Source: an uncultured Prevotellaceae bacterium
Lineage (GTDB): Bacteria > Bacteroidota > Bacteroidia > Bacteroidales > Bacteroidaceae
Length of the DNA stretch: 44,145 nucleotides
Assembly: GCA_946186505.1 (NCBI GenBank)
Contig: CAMHNI010000029.1
Location: 1 to 44,145, forward strand
Direction of reading: 5' to 3'
Positions 35,411-43,777 of this stretch are shown here, in pieces. Below the pieces are notes generated by a model. It had not been told where the DNA came from. It made no database searches and worked only from the letters and a program-made list of their open reading frames with translations. How positions within the stretch are numbered: the first letter of the stretch is position 1; the number at the start of each line of letters is the position of its first letter. Position numbers and translations under genes: made by a program.

Positions 35411-36658
35411 TTACTCGTACCGCATAGATTTTGCCGGATGGATGTAAGAAATGAAGAAACTTGGGATAATTAGGACAGAAATACTGACAATTAGAGTAGC
35501 CAGATTCAGCACGATGATAATCGGCACGTTCAGCTCCATCGGAGCCTCGCTGACATAGTACGTCTGGGGGTCGAGGGAGATGATGCCCGTATAATTCTGA
35601 AGCAATACCAGACCGATGCCAAGCACGTCACCTATAAGCAGTCCGCGGCTGATGATGAAGGCCGAGAACCAGAGGAACGTGTGGCGAATGGTACGGTTAC
35701 GGGAGCCGAGAGCCTTGAGGACACCAATCATTGACGTACGCTCGAGGATGATGATCAGCAGTCCGCTGGTCATCGTGATGCCCGCCAGACAGATCATCAG
35801 TCCGAGGATGATCCACACATTGATGTCGAGCAGTTCAAGCCACGTGAAGATTTGCGGATAGGCCTCATAGATGGTCTGCGACGAGAAGAGACCGCCATAG
35901 CGGTCCACCGTGCGGTTCACCTTATTTATAATATAGGCATAGGTGTCATCCAGATGGTCGAAGTCGCTGACCAGCAGTTCCGCCCCCGAGCACTGGTCCT
36001 CGAACCACCCGTTCAACTTACTGGCCGTATAGAGGTCGGTATAGCAGAACAGCTCGTCAAAGCGTGTCATATTGGTCTGATATATGCCTGCGATGGTGAA
36101 GCGACGGGTACGGACGTCATAGTCGTCGATGAAGTAGGCATAGATGCGGTCGCCGGCCTTCACCTTCAGTTTGTCGGCCATGATGCGCGACAGCAGGATT
36201 TTGCCCGTGTTCGTCGAGTCGCTGAAGACAGGCATCTTGCCTTCCACAAGACAGCTCTTCAAGTAGGACAGGTCATATTCCGGACCGATGCCCTTGAACG
36301 CCACGCCGAGGAAGTCGTCATCGGTCTTCAGGATGCCGCGTGTGAGCGAATAACGCTGCACATGGGCAATGCCCCCGATGGAATCCAACACCTGCATCAT
36401 GCTGTCATCGATGCAGATGGGGTGGTCGTCAACACTGGTCACCGAGGCCATGTTCAGTATCTGGACATGGCTACCGAAGCCCACCACCTTGTCGCGGATG
36501 GTGTGCTTGAAACCTAAGACCACGCTGACGGTAATGATCATGACGGCCAGGCCAATAGCCACACCGATGGTGGCGATGCGGATGGCCGGACGGCTCACCT
36601 TGCGGCGGTCGCCCTGGTCACTGTATATCTTCCGGGCTAAGAATAATGGCAGGTTCAA
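35411..36658 (-). CDS. ABC transporter permease, LolC/E-FtsX family
   Basis: A 415-residue inner-membrane permease. An N-terminal membrane helix ('AIGLAVMIITVSVVLGF', about residues 33-49) is followed by a large periplasmic MacB-like region (about 55-270) and three C-terminal helices in the FtsX domain (about 280-400). This is the layout of LolC/LolE lipoprotein-release permeases; the N-terminal 'FLARKIYSDQGDRRKVSRPAIRIATIGVAIG' region is typical of the Bacteroidota members. No ATPase gene is adjacent. It begins 22 bases after the stop of the aminotransferase gene and is likely co-transcribed with it. Lipoprotein trafficking is the best guess. Confidence 0.87.
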   Translation of the reverse strand: MNLPLFLARKIYSDQGDRRKVSRPAIRIATIGVAIGLAVMIITVSVVLGFKHTIRDKVVGFGSHVQILNMASVTSVDDHPICIDDSMMQVLDSIGGIAHVQRYSLTRGILKTDDDFLGVAFKGIGPEYDLSYLKSCLVEGKMPVFSDSTNTGKILLSRIMADKLKVKAGDRIYAYFIDDYDVRTRRFTIAGIYQTNMTRFDELFCYTDLYTASKLNGWFEDQCSGAELLVSDFDHLDDTYAYIINKVNRTVDRYGGLFSSQTIYEAYPQIFTWLELLDINVWIILGLMICLAGITMTSGLLIIILERTSMIGVLKALGSRNRTIRHTFLWFSAFIISRGLLIGDVLGIGLVLLQNYTGIISLDPQTYYVSEAPMELNVPIIIVLNLATLIVSISVLIIPSFFISYIHPAKSMRYE

Positions 36659-36680
36659 GGGAACTATATATTTTTAACGT

Positions 36681-37892
36681 TTAAGACTCCTCTTCCAAGA
36701 TACGACCCGGATAAGCCTCCAATGCCTTCCGCAGCACAAAGAGGGCGCGCTCCAGATCCTTCTTCTTCAGTACGTAGGCAATACGCACCTGATTGATACC
36801 GGCACCTGGCGTGGTGTAGAATCCGGCAGCCGGTGCCATCATGACTGTCTCACCCTCATAATCAAAGTCGGCCAGGCACCAGCGGCAGAACTTCTCGGCA
36901 TCGTCAACAGGCAGTTTTGCAACAGTATAGAAAGCACCCATGGGGATGGGCGAATAGACACCGGGAATGCGGTTCAGCCCGTCAATCAGGCATTTGCGGC
37001 GTTCCACATACTCGTCATAGACATCGCGCAGGTATTCCTCGGGCGTGTCGAGTGATGCCTCGGCCACAATCTGTCCGATCAGTGGAGGCGACAGGCGTGC
37101 CTGACAGAACTTCATCACCGCCTTGCGCACCTGCTCGTTCTTGGTGATCAGGGCTCCGATGCGTATGCCGCACTCAGAATAACGCTTCGAGACGGAGTCA
37201 ATGAGAATGACGTTCTGCTCTATGCCTTCCAGGTGGCAGGCAGAGATATAAGGCGACCCTGTGTAGATATACTCACGATAGACCTCGTCAGAAAAGAGGT
37301 ACAGGTCGTATTTCTTCACCAGGTCACGTATCTGGTTCATCTCGCGACGGGTGTAGAGATAGCCCGTGGGGTTATTCGGGTTGCAGATCATGATGGCACG
37401 GGTGCGCTCGTTGATCAGCTCTTCGAACTTCTCGACTTTCGGCAGCGAGAAACCCTCTTCGATGGTGGTAGCGATGGTACGTATCTTGGCACCGGCAGAG
37501 ATGGCAAAGGCCATGTAGTTGGCGTATGCCGGCTCAGGGACGATAATCTCGTCACCGGGATTGAGGCAGGACATGAACGCGAAGAGCACCGCCTCGGAGC
37601 CGCCCGAGGTGATGATGATGTCATCGGCCGTTACACGGATGTTATACTTGGCGTAATAGTCAACCAGTTTCTCGCGATAGCTGAGGTAACCCTGTGAGGG
37701 AGAATACTCCAGGATATTGCGGTCAATATGCTTGAGGGCGTCAAGGCCGACCTGCGGTGTGGGCAGGTCCGGCTGACCGATATTCAGGTGGTACACCTTT
37801 GTGCCCCGCCGCTTGGCAGCAGCGGCCAGTGGTGCCAATTTACGGATTGGTGACTCTGGCATTTCGAGTCCGCGTACAGATATTTCCGGCAT
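36681..37892 (-). CDS. Pyridoxal-phosphate aminotransferase class I
   Basis: A 403-residue fold-type I aminotransferase. Visible features are 'YHLNIGQPDLPTP' near residue 34, 'TSGGSEAVLFAF' near 96, 'NPNNPTG' near 170, 'SDEVYREYIY' near 203 and the PLP-lysine segment 'SVSKRYSECGIRIG' near 235, with the substrate-binding Arg expected in 'NQVRIAYVL' near 372. It belongs to the aspartate/aromatic aminotransferase (AAT_I) group and would transfer amino groups to 2-oxoglutarate; the exact amino acid is not decided by sequence alone. It is divergent from the NfnAB-like gene and a TAACTTTG box lies about 65 bases upstream. Confidence 0.92.
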   Translation of the reverse strand: MPEISVRGLEMPESPIRKLAPLAAAAKRRGTKVYHLNIGQPDLPTPQVGLDALKHIDRNILEYSPSQGYLSYREKLVDYYAKYNIRVTADDIIITSGGSEAVLFAFMSCLNPGDEIIVPEPAYANYMAFAISAGAKIRTIATTIEEGFSLPKVEKFEELINERTRAIMICNPNNPTGYLYTRREMNQIRDLVKKYDLYLFSDEVYREYIYTGSPYISACHLEGIEQNVILIDSVSKRYSECGIRIGALITKNEQVRKAVMKFCQARLSPPLIGQIVAEASLDTPEEYLRDVYDEYVERRKCLIDGLNRIPGVYSPIPMGAFYTVAKLPVDDAEKFCRWCLADFDYEGETVMMAPAAGFYTTPGAGINQVRIAYVLKKKDLERALFVLRKALEAYPGRILEEES

Positions 37893-37957
37893 CTTCTTTT
37901 CGTTTACTATTTACGGATTTCCCGTTGTCTAATTATTCCTTTTCGTGAAAAACGGTG

Positions 37958-37965
37958 CAAAGTTA
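37958..37965 (-). promoter_or_regulatory. -7 box for the aminotransferase gene
   Basis: The minus strand reads TAACTTTG, matching TAnnTTTG; the -33 element is not clear. It is back-to-back with the rightward promoter at 38009. Confidence 0.45.
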
Positions 37966-38008
37966 CTATTTTTTTTGGATTCTTGACTTAACATAAACGT
38001 TTTTTTCG

Positions 38009-38016
38009 TACCTTTG
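38009..38016 (+). promoter_or_regulatory. -7 box for the NfnAB-like fusion gene
   Basis: TACCTTTG lies about 31 bases before the ATG at 38048, with TTGAC about 20 bases upstream. The short leader it predicts excludes the earlier in-frame TTG at 38027 as a likely start. Confidence 0.55.
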
Positions 38017-38047
38017 CAGCCAAATTTTGAAAACTAAGCATAAGATT

Positions 38048-40417
38048 ATGAATAAGATTGTCAGAAAAGAGCAATTCTCTGAGAAGGTTTTTCTCTTTGA
38101 AATCGAGGCTCCGCTGATTGCCAAGAGCCGCAAGGCGGGCAACTTTGTTATCGTGCGTGTTGATAATAAAGGTGAGCGCATGCCGCTGACCATTGCCGGA
38201 GCCGACATTGAGCGTGGCACTATCACGCTGGTTGTACAGATGGTGGGACTCTCATCGAAGAAGCTGTGTGCCCTCGGTGAGGGCGACTCGGTAGCCGACG
38301 TGGTAGGTCCATTGGGCAACCCGACAAAGATTGAGAAGTACGGTACGGTGGTATGCGCCGGTGGCGGATTAGGTGTGGCTCCGATGCTGCCCATCATCCA
38401 GGCACTGAAAGCCAAGGGCAACCGTGTACTGTCGGTCATGGCCGGCCGTTCAAAGGACCTCATCATCCTGGAGGATAAGGTTCGCGAGTCTTCCGACGAG
38501 GTCATCATCATGACCGACGACGGCAGCTACGGCGAGAAGGGCGTGGTGACCGTCGGCATGGAGAAGTTCTTCGAGCAGGAGCACGTCGATAAGGTCTTTG
38601 CCATCGGCCCTCCCATTATGATGAAGTTCTCGAACCTGACAGCCCAGAAGCACGGCATACCCTGCGAAGTATCGCTGAACACCATCATGGTCGATGGTAC
38701 GGGTATGTGCGGCGCCTGCCGACTGACCATTGGCGGCAAGACGAAGTTCGTCTGCATCGACGGTCCTGAGTTCAACGGTGCCCTCGTTGACTGGGACGAG
38801 ATGTTCAAGCGCATGGGTACCTTCAAGCGTGCCGAGCAGGAAGAGCTGGAGCACTATGAGGAACACATGGTGGCCTCCCCAAGCCCCTCCCAAGGAGGGG
38901 ATGTTCAAATGTCCTCCATTGATAATATGTCTAATCAAACACCCCCTCCTTCGGAGGGGCTTGGGGAGGCTTCCGACCGCAATGCCGCCTGGCGCCAGGA
39001 GCTGCGCACCTCTATGAAGCCGAAGGAGCGCATGCAGATTGAGCGCGTGGTGATGCCCGAGCTCGACCCCGTCTATCGCGCTACTACCCGCACAGAGGAA
39101 GTGAACATCGGCCTGACCAAGGAGATGGCCATGCAGGAAGCCAAGCGCTGCCTGGACTGCCCCAAGCCGTCGTGCATCGAGGGTTGTCCTGTCAACATCG
39201 ACATACCCTCGTTCATCAAGAACATTGAGCGCGGACAGTTCCTGGCTGCCGCCAAGGTGCTGAAGCAGACCTCATCGCTGCCTGCTGTCTGTGGCCGTGT
39301 CTGTCCGCAGGAGAAGCAATGCGAGAGCAAGTGCGTACACCTGAAGAGTGGCGGCAAGGCCGTTGCCATCGGCTATCTGGAGCGCTTCGCCGCTGACTAC
39401 GAGCGCGAGAGCGGCAATATCAGCCTGCCCGAGATTGCACCTTCTAACGGCATCAAGGTGGCCGTCGTGGGTTCAGGTCCTGCTGGCTTGTCGTTTGCTG
39501 GCGATATGGTGAAGAAGGGCTACGATGTCTATGTCTTCGAGGCCCTGCACGAGATTGGCGGTGTGCTGAAATACGGTATTCCCGAGTTCCGTCTGCCCAA
39601 CAAGATTGTGGATGTTGAGATACAGAATCTGGCCAAGATGGGCGTTCACTTCCAGACCGACGTCATCGTGGGTAAGACCATTAGCGTTGAGCAACTTGAG
39701 CGTGAAGGCTTCAAGGGAATCTTCGTGGGTTCCGGTGCCGGTCTTCCCAACTTCATGAACATACCTGGCGAGAACGCCATCAACATCATGTCAAGTAACG
39801 AGTACCTGACGCGTGTGAACCTGATGGACGCTGCCAACCCCACTACCGATACGCCTATCAACTTCGGCAAGAACGTGCTCGTAGTCGGCGGCGGTAACAC
39901 CGCTATGGACTCATGCCGCACGGCCAAGCGCTTGGGTGGCAACGTCACGCTGGTCTATCGCCGTTCGGAGCAGGAGATGCCCGCCCGACTCGAGGAGGTG
40001 AAGCACGCTAAGGAGGAAGGCATCAACTTCCTGACGTTGCACAACCCCATCGAGTACAAGGCCGACGAGCAGGGTGCCGTCTGCCAGGCTGTGCTACAGG
40101 TGATGGAGCTGGGTGAGCCCGATGCCTCTGGCCGTCGCAGTCCTGTGCCTGTTGAGGGCAAGACGGTGACGCTCGACGTTGACCAGGTCATCGTAGCCGT
40201 CGGCGTAAGCCCCAACCCGTTGGTGCCGAAGAGCATCGAGGGCTTGGAACTGGGTCGCAAGAACACCATCGCCGTCAATGAAGGCATGCAGTCGAGCCGT
40301 GCAGAGATTTTCGCCGGCGGCGACATCGTCCGCGGCGGTGCAACAGTCATCCTCGCCATGGGTGACGGTCGCCGTGCAGCCATGAACATGGACGCCCACC
40401 TGCAAGCTAACCAATAG
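38048..40417 (+). CDS. PyrK/NfnA-like + GltD/NfnB-like fusion flavoprotein
   Basis: A 789-residue fusion. Residues 1 to about 270 form a ferredoxin-reductase-like FAD/NAD module with a 2Fe-2S site, 'DGTGMCGACR...FVCIDGPEF'. Residues about 310-789 form a GltD-like module: Fe-S ligands in 'CLDCPKPSCIEGCP' and 'VCGRVCPQEKQCESKC', an FAD fold 'VAVVGSGPAGLS' near 475, and an NADPH fold 'VLVVGGGNTAMDSCR' near 615. Databases call such proteins 'dihydroorotate dehydrogenase B NAD-binding subunit/NADPH-dependent glutamate synthase'. The layout equals NfnA plus NfnB, the electron-bifurcating NADH-dependent ferredoxin:NADP reductase, so that is an alternative. An inverted-repeat insertion (residues about 275-308) forms the linker. 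A terminator hairpin follows. Confidence 0.88.
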   Translation: MNKIVRKEQFSEKVFLFEIEAPLIAKSRKAGNFVIVRVDNKGERMPLTIAGADIERGTITLVVQMVGLSSKKLCALGEGDSVADVVGPLGNPTKIEKYGTVVCAGGGLGVAPMLPIIQALKAKGNRVLSVMAGRSKDLIILEDKVRESSDEVIIMTDDGSYGEKGVVTVGMEKFFEQEHVDKVFAIGPPIMMKFSNLTAQKHGIPCEVSLNTIMVDGTGMCGACRLTIGGKTKFVCIDGPEFNGALVDWDEMFKRMGTFKRAEQEELEHYEEHMVASPSPSQGGDVQMSSIDNMSNQTPPPSEGLGEASDRNAAWRQELRTSMKPKERMQIERVVMPELDPVYRATTRTEEVNIGLTKEMAMQEAKRCLDCPKPSCIEGCPVNIDIPSFIKNIERGQFLAAAKVLKQTSSLPAVCGRVCPQEKQCESKCVHLKSGGKAVAIGYLERFAADYERESGNISLPEIAPSNGIKVAVVGSGPAGLSFAGDMVKKGYDVYVFEALHEIGGVLKYGIPEFRLPNKIVDVEIQNLAKMGVHFQTDVIVGKTISVEQLEREGFKGIFVGSGAGLPNFMNIPGENAINIMSSNEYLTRVNLMDAANPTTDTPINFGKNVLVVGGGNTAMDSCRTAKRLGGNVTLVYRRSEQEMPARLEEVKHAKEEGINFLTLHNPIEYKADEQGAVCQAVLQVMELGEPDASGRRSPVPVEGKTVTLDVDQVIVAVGVSPNPLVPKSIEGLELGRKNTIAVNEGMQSSRAEIFAGGDIVRGGATVILAMGDGRRAAMNMDAHLQANQ
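38873..38970. repeat. 98-bp inverted-repeat element in frame at the domain junction
   Basis: Perfect 18-bp inverted arms (GCCTCCCCAAGCCCCTCC and its reverse complement) flank 62 bases. Each arm continues inward into its own small palindrome, CCCCTCC-caa-GGAGGGG at the left and CCCCTCC-ttc-GGAGGGG at the right. The whole stretch is open in frame and encodes a Ser/Pro/Gly-rich linker. Confidence 0.85.
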
Positions 40418-40427
40418 ACACATCGTT

Positions 40428-40475
40428 ATGCCCATACCAGGCAACGTCCTTGTGACGCTTGCCAGGTATGGGCAT
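40428..40475 (+). terminator. Terminator of the NfnAB-like gene
   Basis: ATGCCCATACC and GGTATGGGCAT are the outer arms; GGCAA/TTGCC and CGTC/GACG extend the stem with mismatches. CTTTATT follows. It begins ten bases past the stop codon and ends before the start of the DUF486 gene. Confidence 0.7.
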
Positions 40476-40491
40476 CTTTATTGTATCCAAG

Positions 40492-40863
40492 ATGAATCAC
40501 CTTTACACCATCGGGCTGTTAATCGTATCAAACATTTTCATGACCTTTGCCTGGTACGGCCATTTGAAGCTCCAGCAGGTAAAAGTCTTTTCCGACAACA
40601 CCCCGCTATACTTGATTATCCTATGTTCCTGGCTGTTGGCACTCCCGGAATACTCGTGTCAGGTACCTGCCAACAGAATCGGTTTCGTCGGTAACGGCGG
40701 ACCCTACACCATCATGCAGCTGAAAGTCATCCAGGAAGTCATCTCGCTTTCGGTATTCACGGTGTTCGTCACCGTATTCTTCAACGGTGAGTCGCTACAC
40801 TGGAATCACTTCGCAGCATTCTGCTGTCTCATCCTTGCCGTCTATTTCGTTTTCCTGAAATAA
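40492..40863 (+). CDS. DMT-like small membrane protein, DUF486 family
   Basis: A 123-residue membrane protein with four hydrophobic segments. The start 'MNHLYTIGLLIVSNIFMTFAWYGHLK' and 'SWLLALPEYSCQVPANRIG' are diagnostic of the DUF486 family, a small-multidrug-resistance-like relative of DMT transporters with no firmly known substrate. The frame is open for eleven more codons upstream, but those lie in the terminator stem of the previous gene, and family members begin at this Met. It sits directly after the terminator; no promoter box is visible, so expression may depend on read-through. It converges with the TPR gene, with 16 bases between the stops. Confidence 0.88.
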   Translation: MNHLYTIGLLIVSNIFMTFAWYGHLKLQQVKVFSDNTPLYLIILCSWLLALPEYSCQVPANRIGFVGNGGPYTIMQLKVIQEVISLSVFTVFVTVFFNGESLHWNHFAAFCCLILAVYFVFLK

Positions 40864-40879
40864 GTCCGCGACGGTTCCA

Positions 40880-42085
40880 TCATTTTAACAGACGGTCAAT
40901 CTCATCGAACTGCTTGCCCATATTCAGATTGAGGTAAATACGATAGAGGGCCGGTCCCCACTTCTGCTTCTGTTCGGGAGCCAGCTGGCGGTAGCGCTCC
41001 ATATAGTGGCGGGCTTTCTGATAGGTGGCTTTCAGCTGTTTCTTCTCACGCAGGGGATGCAGCTTGAGGGCCTTGTTCAGATAGCAAGTGCCCGCATTGT
41101 AGTATGGGTCAGGCAGAGAATCGTTCAGGGCGATAAGCGTATCGCTCAGAGCAATGCTCTCGTCATAGCGACCCATATTGAACAACACCGTGGACTTGGC
41201 ATAGAGGTAAAGCTCGCTGCTGTCGTTGATGGACAGCGCACGGTCAACAGTCTTCAGCGCTGCCTCATAGTCGCCGCGTGAGGTATAGTAGTCCATCAGG
41301 TGGGGAAAGAAGTAACCGTGGGTAGGATTGCGGCGGAGCCCCTCACGCAGCGTTTCCATATAGAGCGAGTCATCCTTCAGCCAGCGGCGTGCCTCGGCCA
41401 TGAACTGCAGGGTGTAATCCGCCTTGGCAGTGTCGCGCAGGGCTTGCTGGCGATAGCGCAGGGTCAGCACAGCGTCGTTCATGCGGTAGCCACTGTAGGT
41501 GGCCCAGTAGGCTGCCTCGGGCATACGGGTGTCAAGACTGTCAAGGTGATAGCCTGTGAACAGAGGCTGACGGGCGCAGTCCATATAGGCCTCGCTGAAG
41601 GCGTAGGCGTTCTTGAAGTCGTTCTTGCGGACGAAATAAACGGAAGCGTTCAGAAGGTTGGGACGGAACTTCTTCAACTGCTCGGCGTGCGCCTTCCGGA
41701 ACTCTGGGGCTACCCTGCCCTTCTTGTCCGGCCGCATGTCAAGCGAGTCGAGGGCCTCAGCCACGGCAAACAGCCGGCGCGTCAGCTCAAAAAACTGGGC
41801 AGTGTCCTGCCGCTGCTTCATGTAGAGTTTCGTGTTGACCTCCATGTACTGCATCAATACGGCCTCGTACCACACGTCGTAAATACGAATGTTCTCCCTG
41901 TTGGCAGAATCCTTCAACAGCTTGGTCATCAGCTGTTCTGCCTGCGCACCGTTCTTGCCGCTCTTCAAGATTGTCCGTGCCTGACTAAGATCCTGACGAA
42001 CGGTGCTCACCTTCTTCTTTTGAGCCAATGAAAATGATGAACCCAATATAGCGAGAACGAAAAAATACACTCTGATATCCTTCAT
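40880..42085 (-). CDS. Exported tetratricopeptide-repeat protein
   Basis: A 401-residue protein with a signal peptide ('MKDIRVYFFVLAILGSSFSLAQ') and helical TPR-like repeats, clearest in the C-terminal half: 'YEAALKTVDRALSINDSSELYLYAKSTVLFNMGRYDESIALSD' region near 265-310 and 'PYYNAGTCYLNKALKLHPL' near 325. TPR proteins act as protein-interaction scaffolds; this one is likely periplasmic. The frame is open to a TTG 27 bases further upstream, but that codon is inside a TAATTTTG promoter box, so the ATG chosen here is preferred. It is single, convergent with the DUF486 gene, and preceded by a repeat-rich gap. The specific role is unknown. Confidence 0.85.
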   Translation of the reverse strand: MKDIRVYFFVLAILGSSFSLAQKKKVSTVRQDLSQARTILKSGKNGAQAEQLMTKLLKDSANRENIRIYDVWYEAVLMQYMEVNTKLYMKQRQDTAQFFELTRRLFAVAEALDSLDMRPDKKGRVAPEFRKAHAEQLKKFRPNLLNASVYFVRKNDFKNAYAFSEAYMDCARQPLFTGYHLDSLDTRMPEAAYWATYSGYRMNDAVLTLRYRQQALRDTAKADYTLQFMAEARRWLKDDSLYMETLREGLRRNPTHGYFFPHLMDYYTSRGDYEAALKTVDRALSINDSSELYLYAKSTVLFNMGRYDESIALSDTLIALNDSLPDPYYNAGTCYLNKALKLHPLREKKQLKATYQKARHYMERYRQLAPEQKQKWGPALYRIYLNLNMGKQFDEIDRLLK

Positions 42086-42109
42086 AACACTCTTTTTGCA
42101 ATTCTGGCA

Positions 42110-42117
42110 CAAAATTA
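42110..42117 (-). promoter_or_regulatory. -7 box for the TPR gene
   Basis: The minus strand reads TAATTTTG, matching TAnnTTTG, about 25 bases before the ATG at 42085. The -33 box is not evident. Confidence 0.4.
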
Positions 42118-42177
42118 CAACATCTTAATCAATAAGACATGATAACACTCCATTTTTTCCGTTTTTTTAATTATTTC

Positions 42178-42207
42178 AATCATAGCATCGTCAATCATAG
42201 CATCGTC
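42178..42207. repeat. Tandem 15-bp direct repeat
   Basis: CAATCATAGCATCGT occurs twice without a gap. It is part of the 438-base gene-free gap 42086-42523. That gap also has a small hairpin (CGTTTTCT/AGAAAACG, 42261-42281) and a larger inverted repeat further right; I see no convincing gene in it. Confidence 0.7.
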
Positions 42208-42383
42208 GATGTCTGCTGCTACAATAAAATAAACAAGAGGTTTTCCTTGATTGAAAATGCCGTTTTCTAAAGCAGAAAACGCTGTTTTTGACGTAAGAAA
42301 CAATCAGAAAACACATGATGAACTATAGTCTAAGTCAGTCAGCACACAGGGACAAGCGACATTAGAAGCACCATAACAGGCGT

Positions 42384-42468
42384 TTGCTGCCATCTGCCAC
42401 AATGCTGCCACTGATATAATCGTTAATCAATCAATATGTTAGACGGCTTTGTGGCAGAGTGGCAGCAA
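42384..42468. repeat. Inverted repeat TTGCTGCCA(C)TCTGCCACAA
   Basis: Arms of 19 and 20 bases match with one bulged base and flank 46 bases; TGCCA occurs again between them. It lies downstream of the GIY-YIG gene and could end its transcript or be an interspersed repeat. Confidence 0.6.
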
Positions 42469-42523
42469 TATTCTGGAAAATATTTTTTTGCCGCCATTCG
42501 CCAGCTTGCAAGACTGACAGGTG

Positions 42524-43777
42524 TCAGGCGGAGCTGTTGTCCTTCCGCTTCTTAATATCATACCCAACAATGCTTCCCAAATGATATTCAATATTGTAAG
42601 GAGGGATATACACCACATCACGTACTCTGACCAGAAGCACGTCACGGTCTTTATGATAGCCGGCATAGAGACGTAGGATGTCTGGACGACGGATATAGCG
42701 CTTGCCAGTTTCCTTGTCCACAAAGGTCATCTTTGCTTCATTGGTCTTTGACTTGATATCACGGAATTCAACATCCTTTTCACCTTTCAGTATCTCGTCG
42801 AAATACTGCTGCTTGATGATGAGACTCAGCACGTCAAGGCCTGTGGTGTAGAACTTCTCCGAACGCACTCTGTTCACGCTGTCGTAGATACTGCGCTCCA
42901 ATGCCTGCTGCTCACGGTTGTAGGTGTAGTCCACAATGCTGCCGTCGATAAACTTCACGATGGCCTCGCGGATAATGGGCAGCGGCACAACGAACCACTC
43001 TTCAGGGTCAACGTTGTCGATGCTGACATAGAAGCGGGCCGTATGGAAGAAGTCGTGCAGCATTCCTTCCAGCTTGCGCACGTTGGCATTATAGACTTTG
43101 TAGGTCGCAACTATCTCCACGTCAGCCATCAGGTAGGTCGGCTCGTTCTTGGCATTCCTGATGCGTTCCTCAACAGGGTTGGCCGTAAAGCCTATCTTAT
43201 ACAAGTCCTTCTCCGACGCAATCCGTTCATCCTCCGACTTGGAACGGAGGACGTATATCCAACCCTGCGGCAAGTCTTCGTCCGTGATGTCCTTGCCTGA
43301 AAGCTTGTCCAACTCGTGCCCGTCGTTCAACTCTGTGACCACATAGCCGTTACGGGTGATGTTCTTGCCAATGGTTCGGAATAGGATGTTCGACTCCGTG
43401 CCATCCTCATAGATGACACGTGAACGTCCGTCTTTTCGGATACGGTCCTTTATCTGACGCTTCGCCACATCGAGTTCGTCGATATACCCCATCAGTCCGT
43501 CGGCAATGAAGAACGTCTTCTCTTGCACGTTGTCCTCTTTATAGCTTACCAGCGACCGGCGGCCTTCCCTCAAATCCTTATGAACCTGTGCAAACAGGTG
43601 GGCATAGTCGGCAAAGTCCTCGCACGTTTTCTTCTGTGCCACCTCTTCCGCTTTCCGTTTCTTCGTCCTGTCTTTCTTAATGGGGTCTGACAAGTCGAAG
43701 AGTTTCTGTTCCGTATCGTTCAGATTGAACAGCGGGTCATTCAGAATATCATCCAGTTCCTTGTCCTTATTCATCAT
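42524..43777 (-). CDS. GIY-YIG nuclease-like protein with ASCH-like C-terminus
   Basis: A 417-residue soluble protein. Residues about 170-265 form a GIY-YIG domain of the T5orf172/MUG113 type: 'GWIYVLRSK' (172-180), 'LYKIGFTANPVEERI' (192-206), and a conserved 'LEGMLHDFF' (236-244). Residues about 316-405 resemble an ASCH domain: 'LSLIIKQQYFDEILKGEKDVEFRD', then 'VLLVRVRDVVYI'. The first 160 residues are charged and unassigned. GIY-YIG domains cut DNA; ASCH domains are thought to bind RNA or modified nucleotides. It overlaps the small upstream gene by eleven bases, so the two form a unit. Its role (repair, defence or RNA metabolism) is not settled by sequence. Confidence 0.85.
   Translation of the reverse strand: MMNKDKELDDILNDPLFNLNDTEQKLFDLSDPIKKDRTKKRKAEEVAQKKTCEDFADYAHLFAQVHKDLREGRRSLVSYKEDNVQEKTFFIADGLMGYIDELDVAKRQIKDRIRKDGRSRVIYEDGTESNILFRTIGKNITRNGYVVTELNDGHELDKLSGKDITDEDLPQGWIYVLRSKSEDERIASEKDLYKIGFTANPVEERIRNAKNEPTYLMADVEIVATYKVYNANVRKLEGMLHDFFHTARFYVSIDNVDPEEWFVVPLPIIREAIVKFIDGSIVDYTYNREQQALERSIYDSVNRVRSEKFYTTGLDVLSLIIKQQYFDEILKGEKDVEFRDIKSKTNEAKMTFVDKETGKRYIRRPDILRLYAGYHKDRDVLLVRVRDVVYIPPYNIEYHLGSIVGYDIKKRKDNSSA

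Noticed and set aside
33780..35447. Rightward open frame of 555 codons opposite the first acyl-CoA synthetase
   Set aside because: The minus strand carries all adenylation motifs; the opposite frame has no recognisable domain and no promoter.
38027..38047. TTG start for the NfnAB-like gene
   Set aside because: An ATG seven codons later is at the family start, with a promoter box at the right distance.
42115..42303. Short leftward frame of 62 codons before the TPR gene
   Set aside because: It spans a 15-bp tandem repeat and a hairpin, has no clear ribosome-binding region and overlaps the TPR promoter box; no family match seen.
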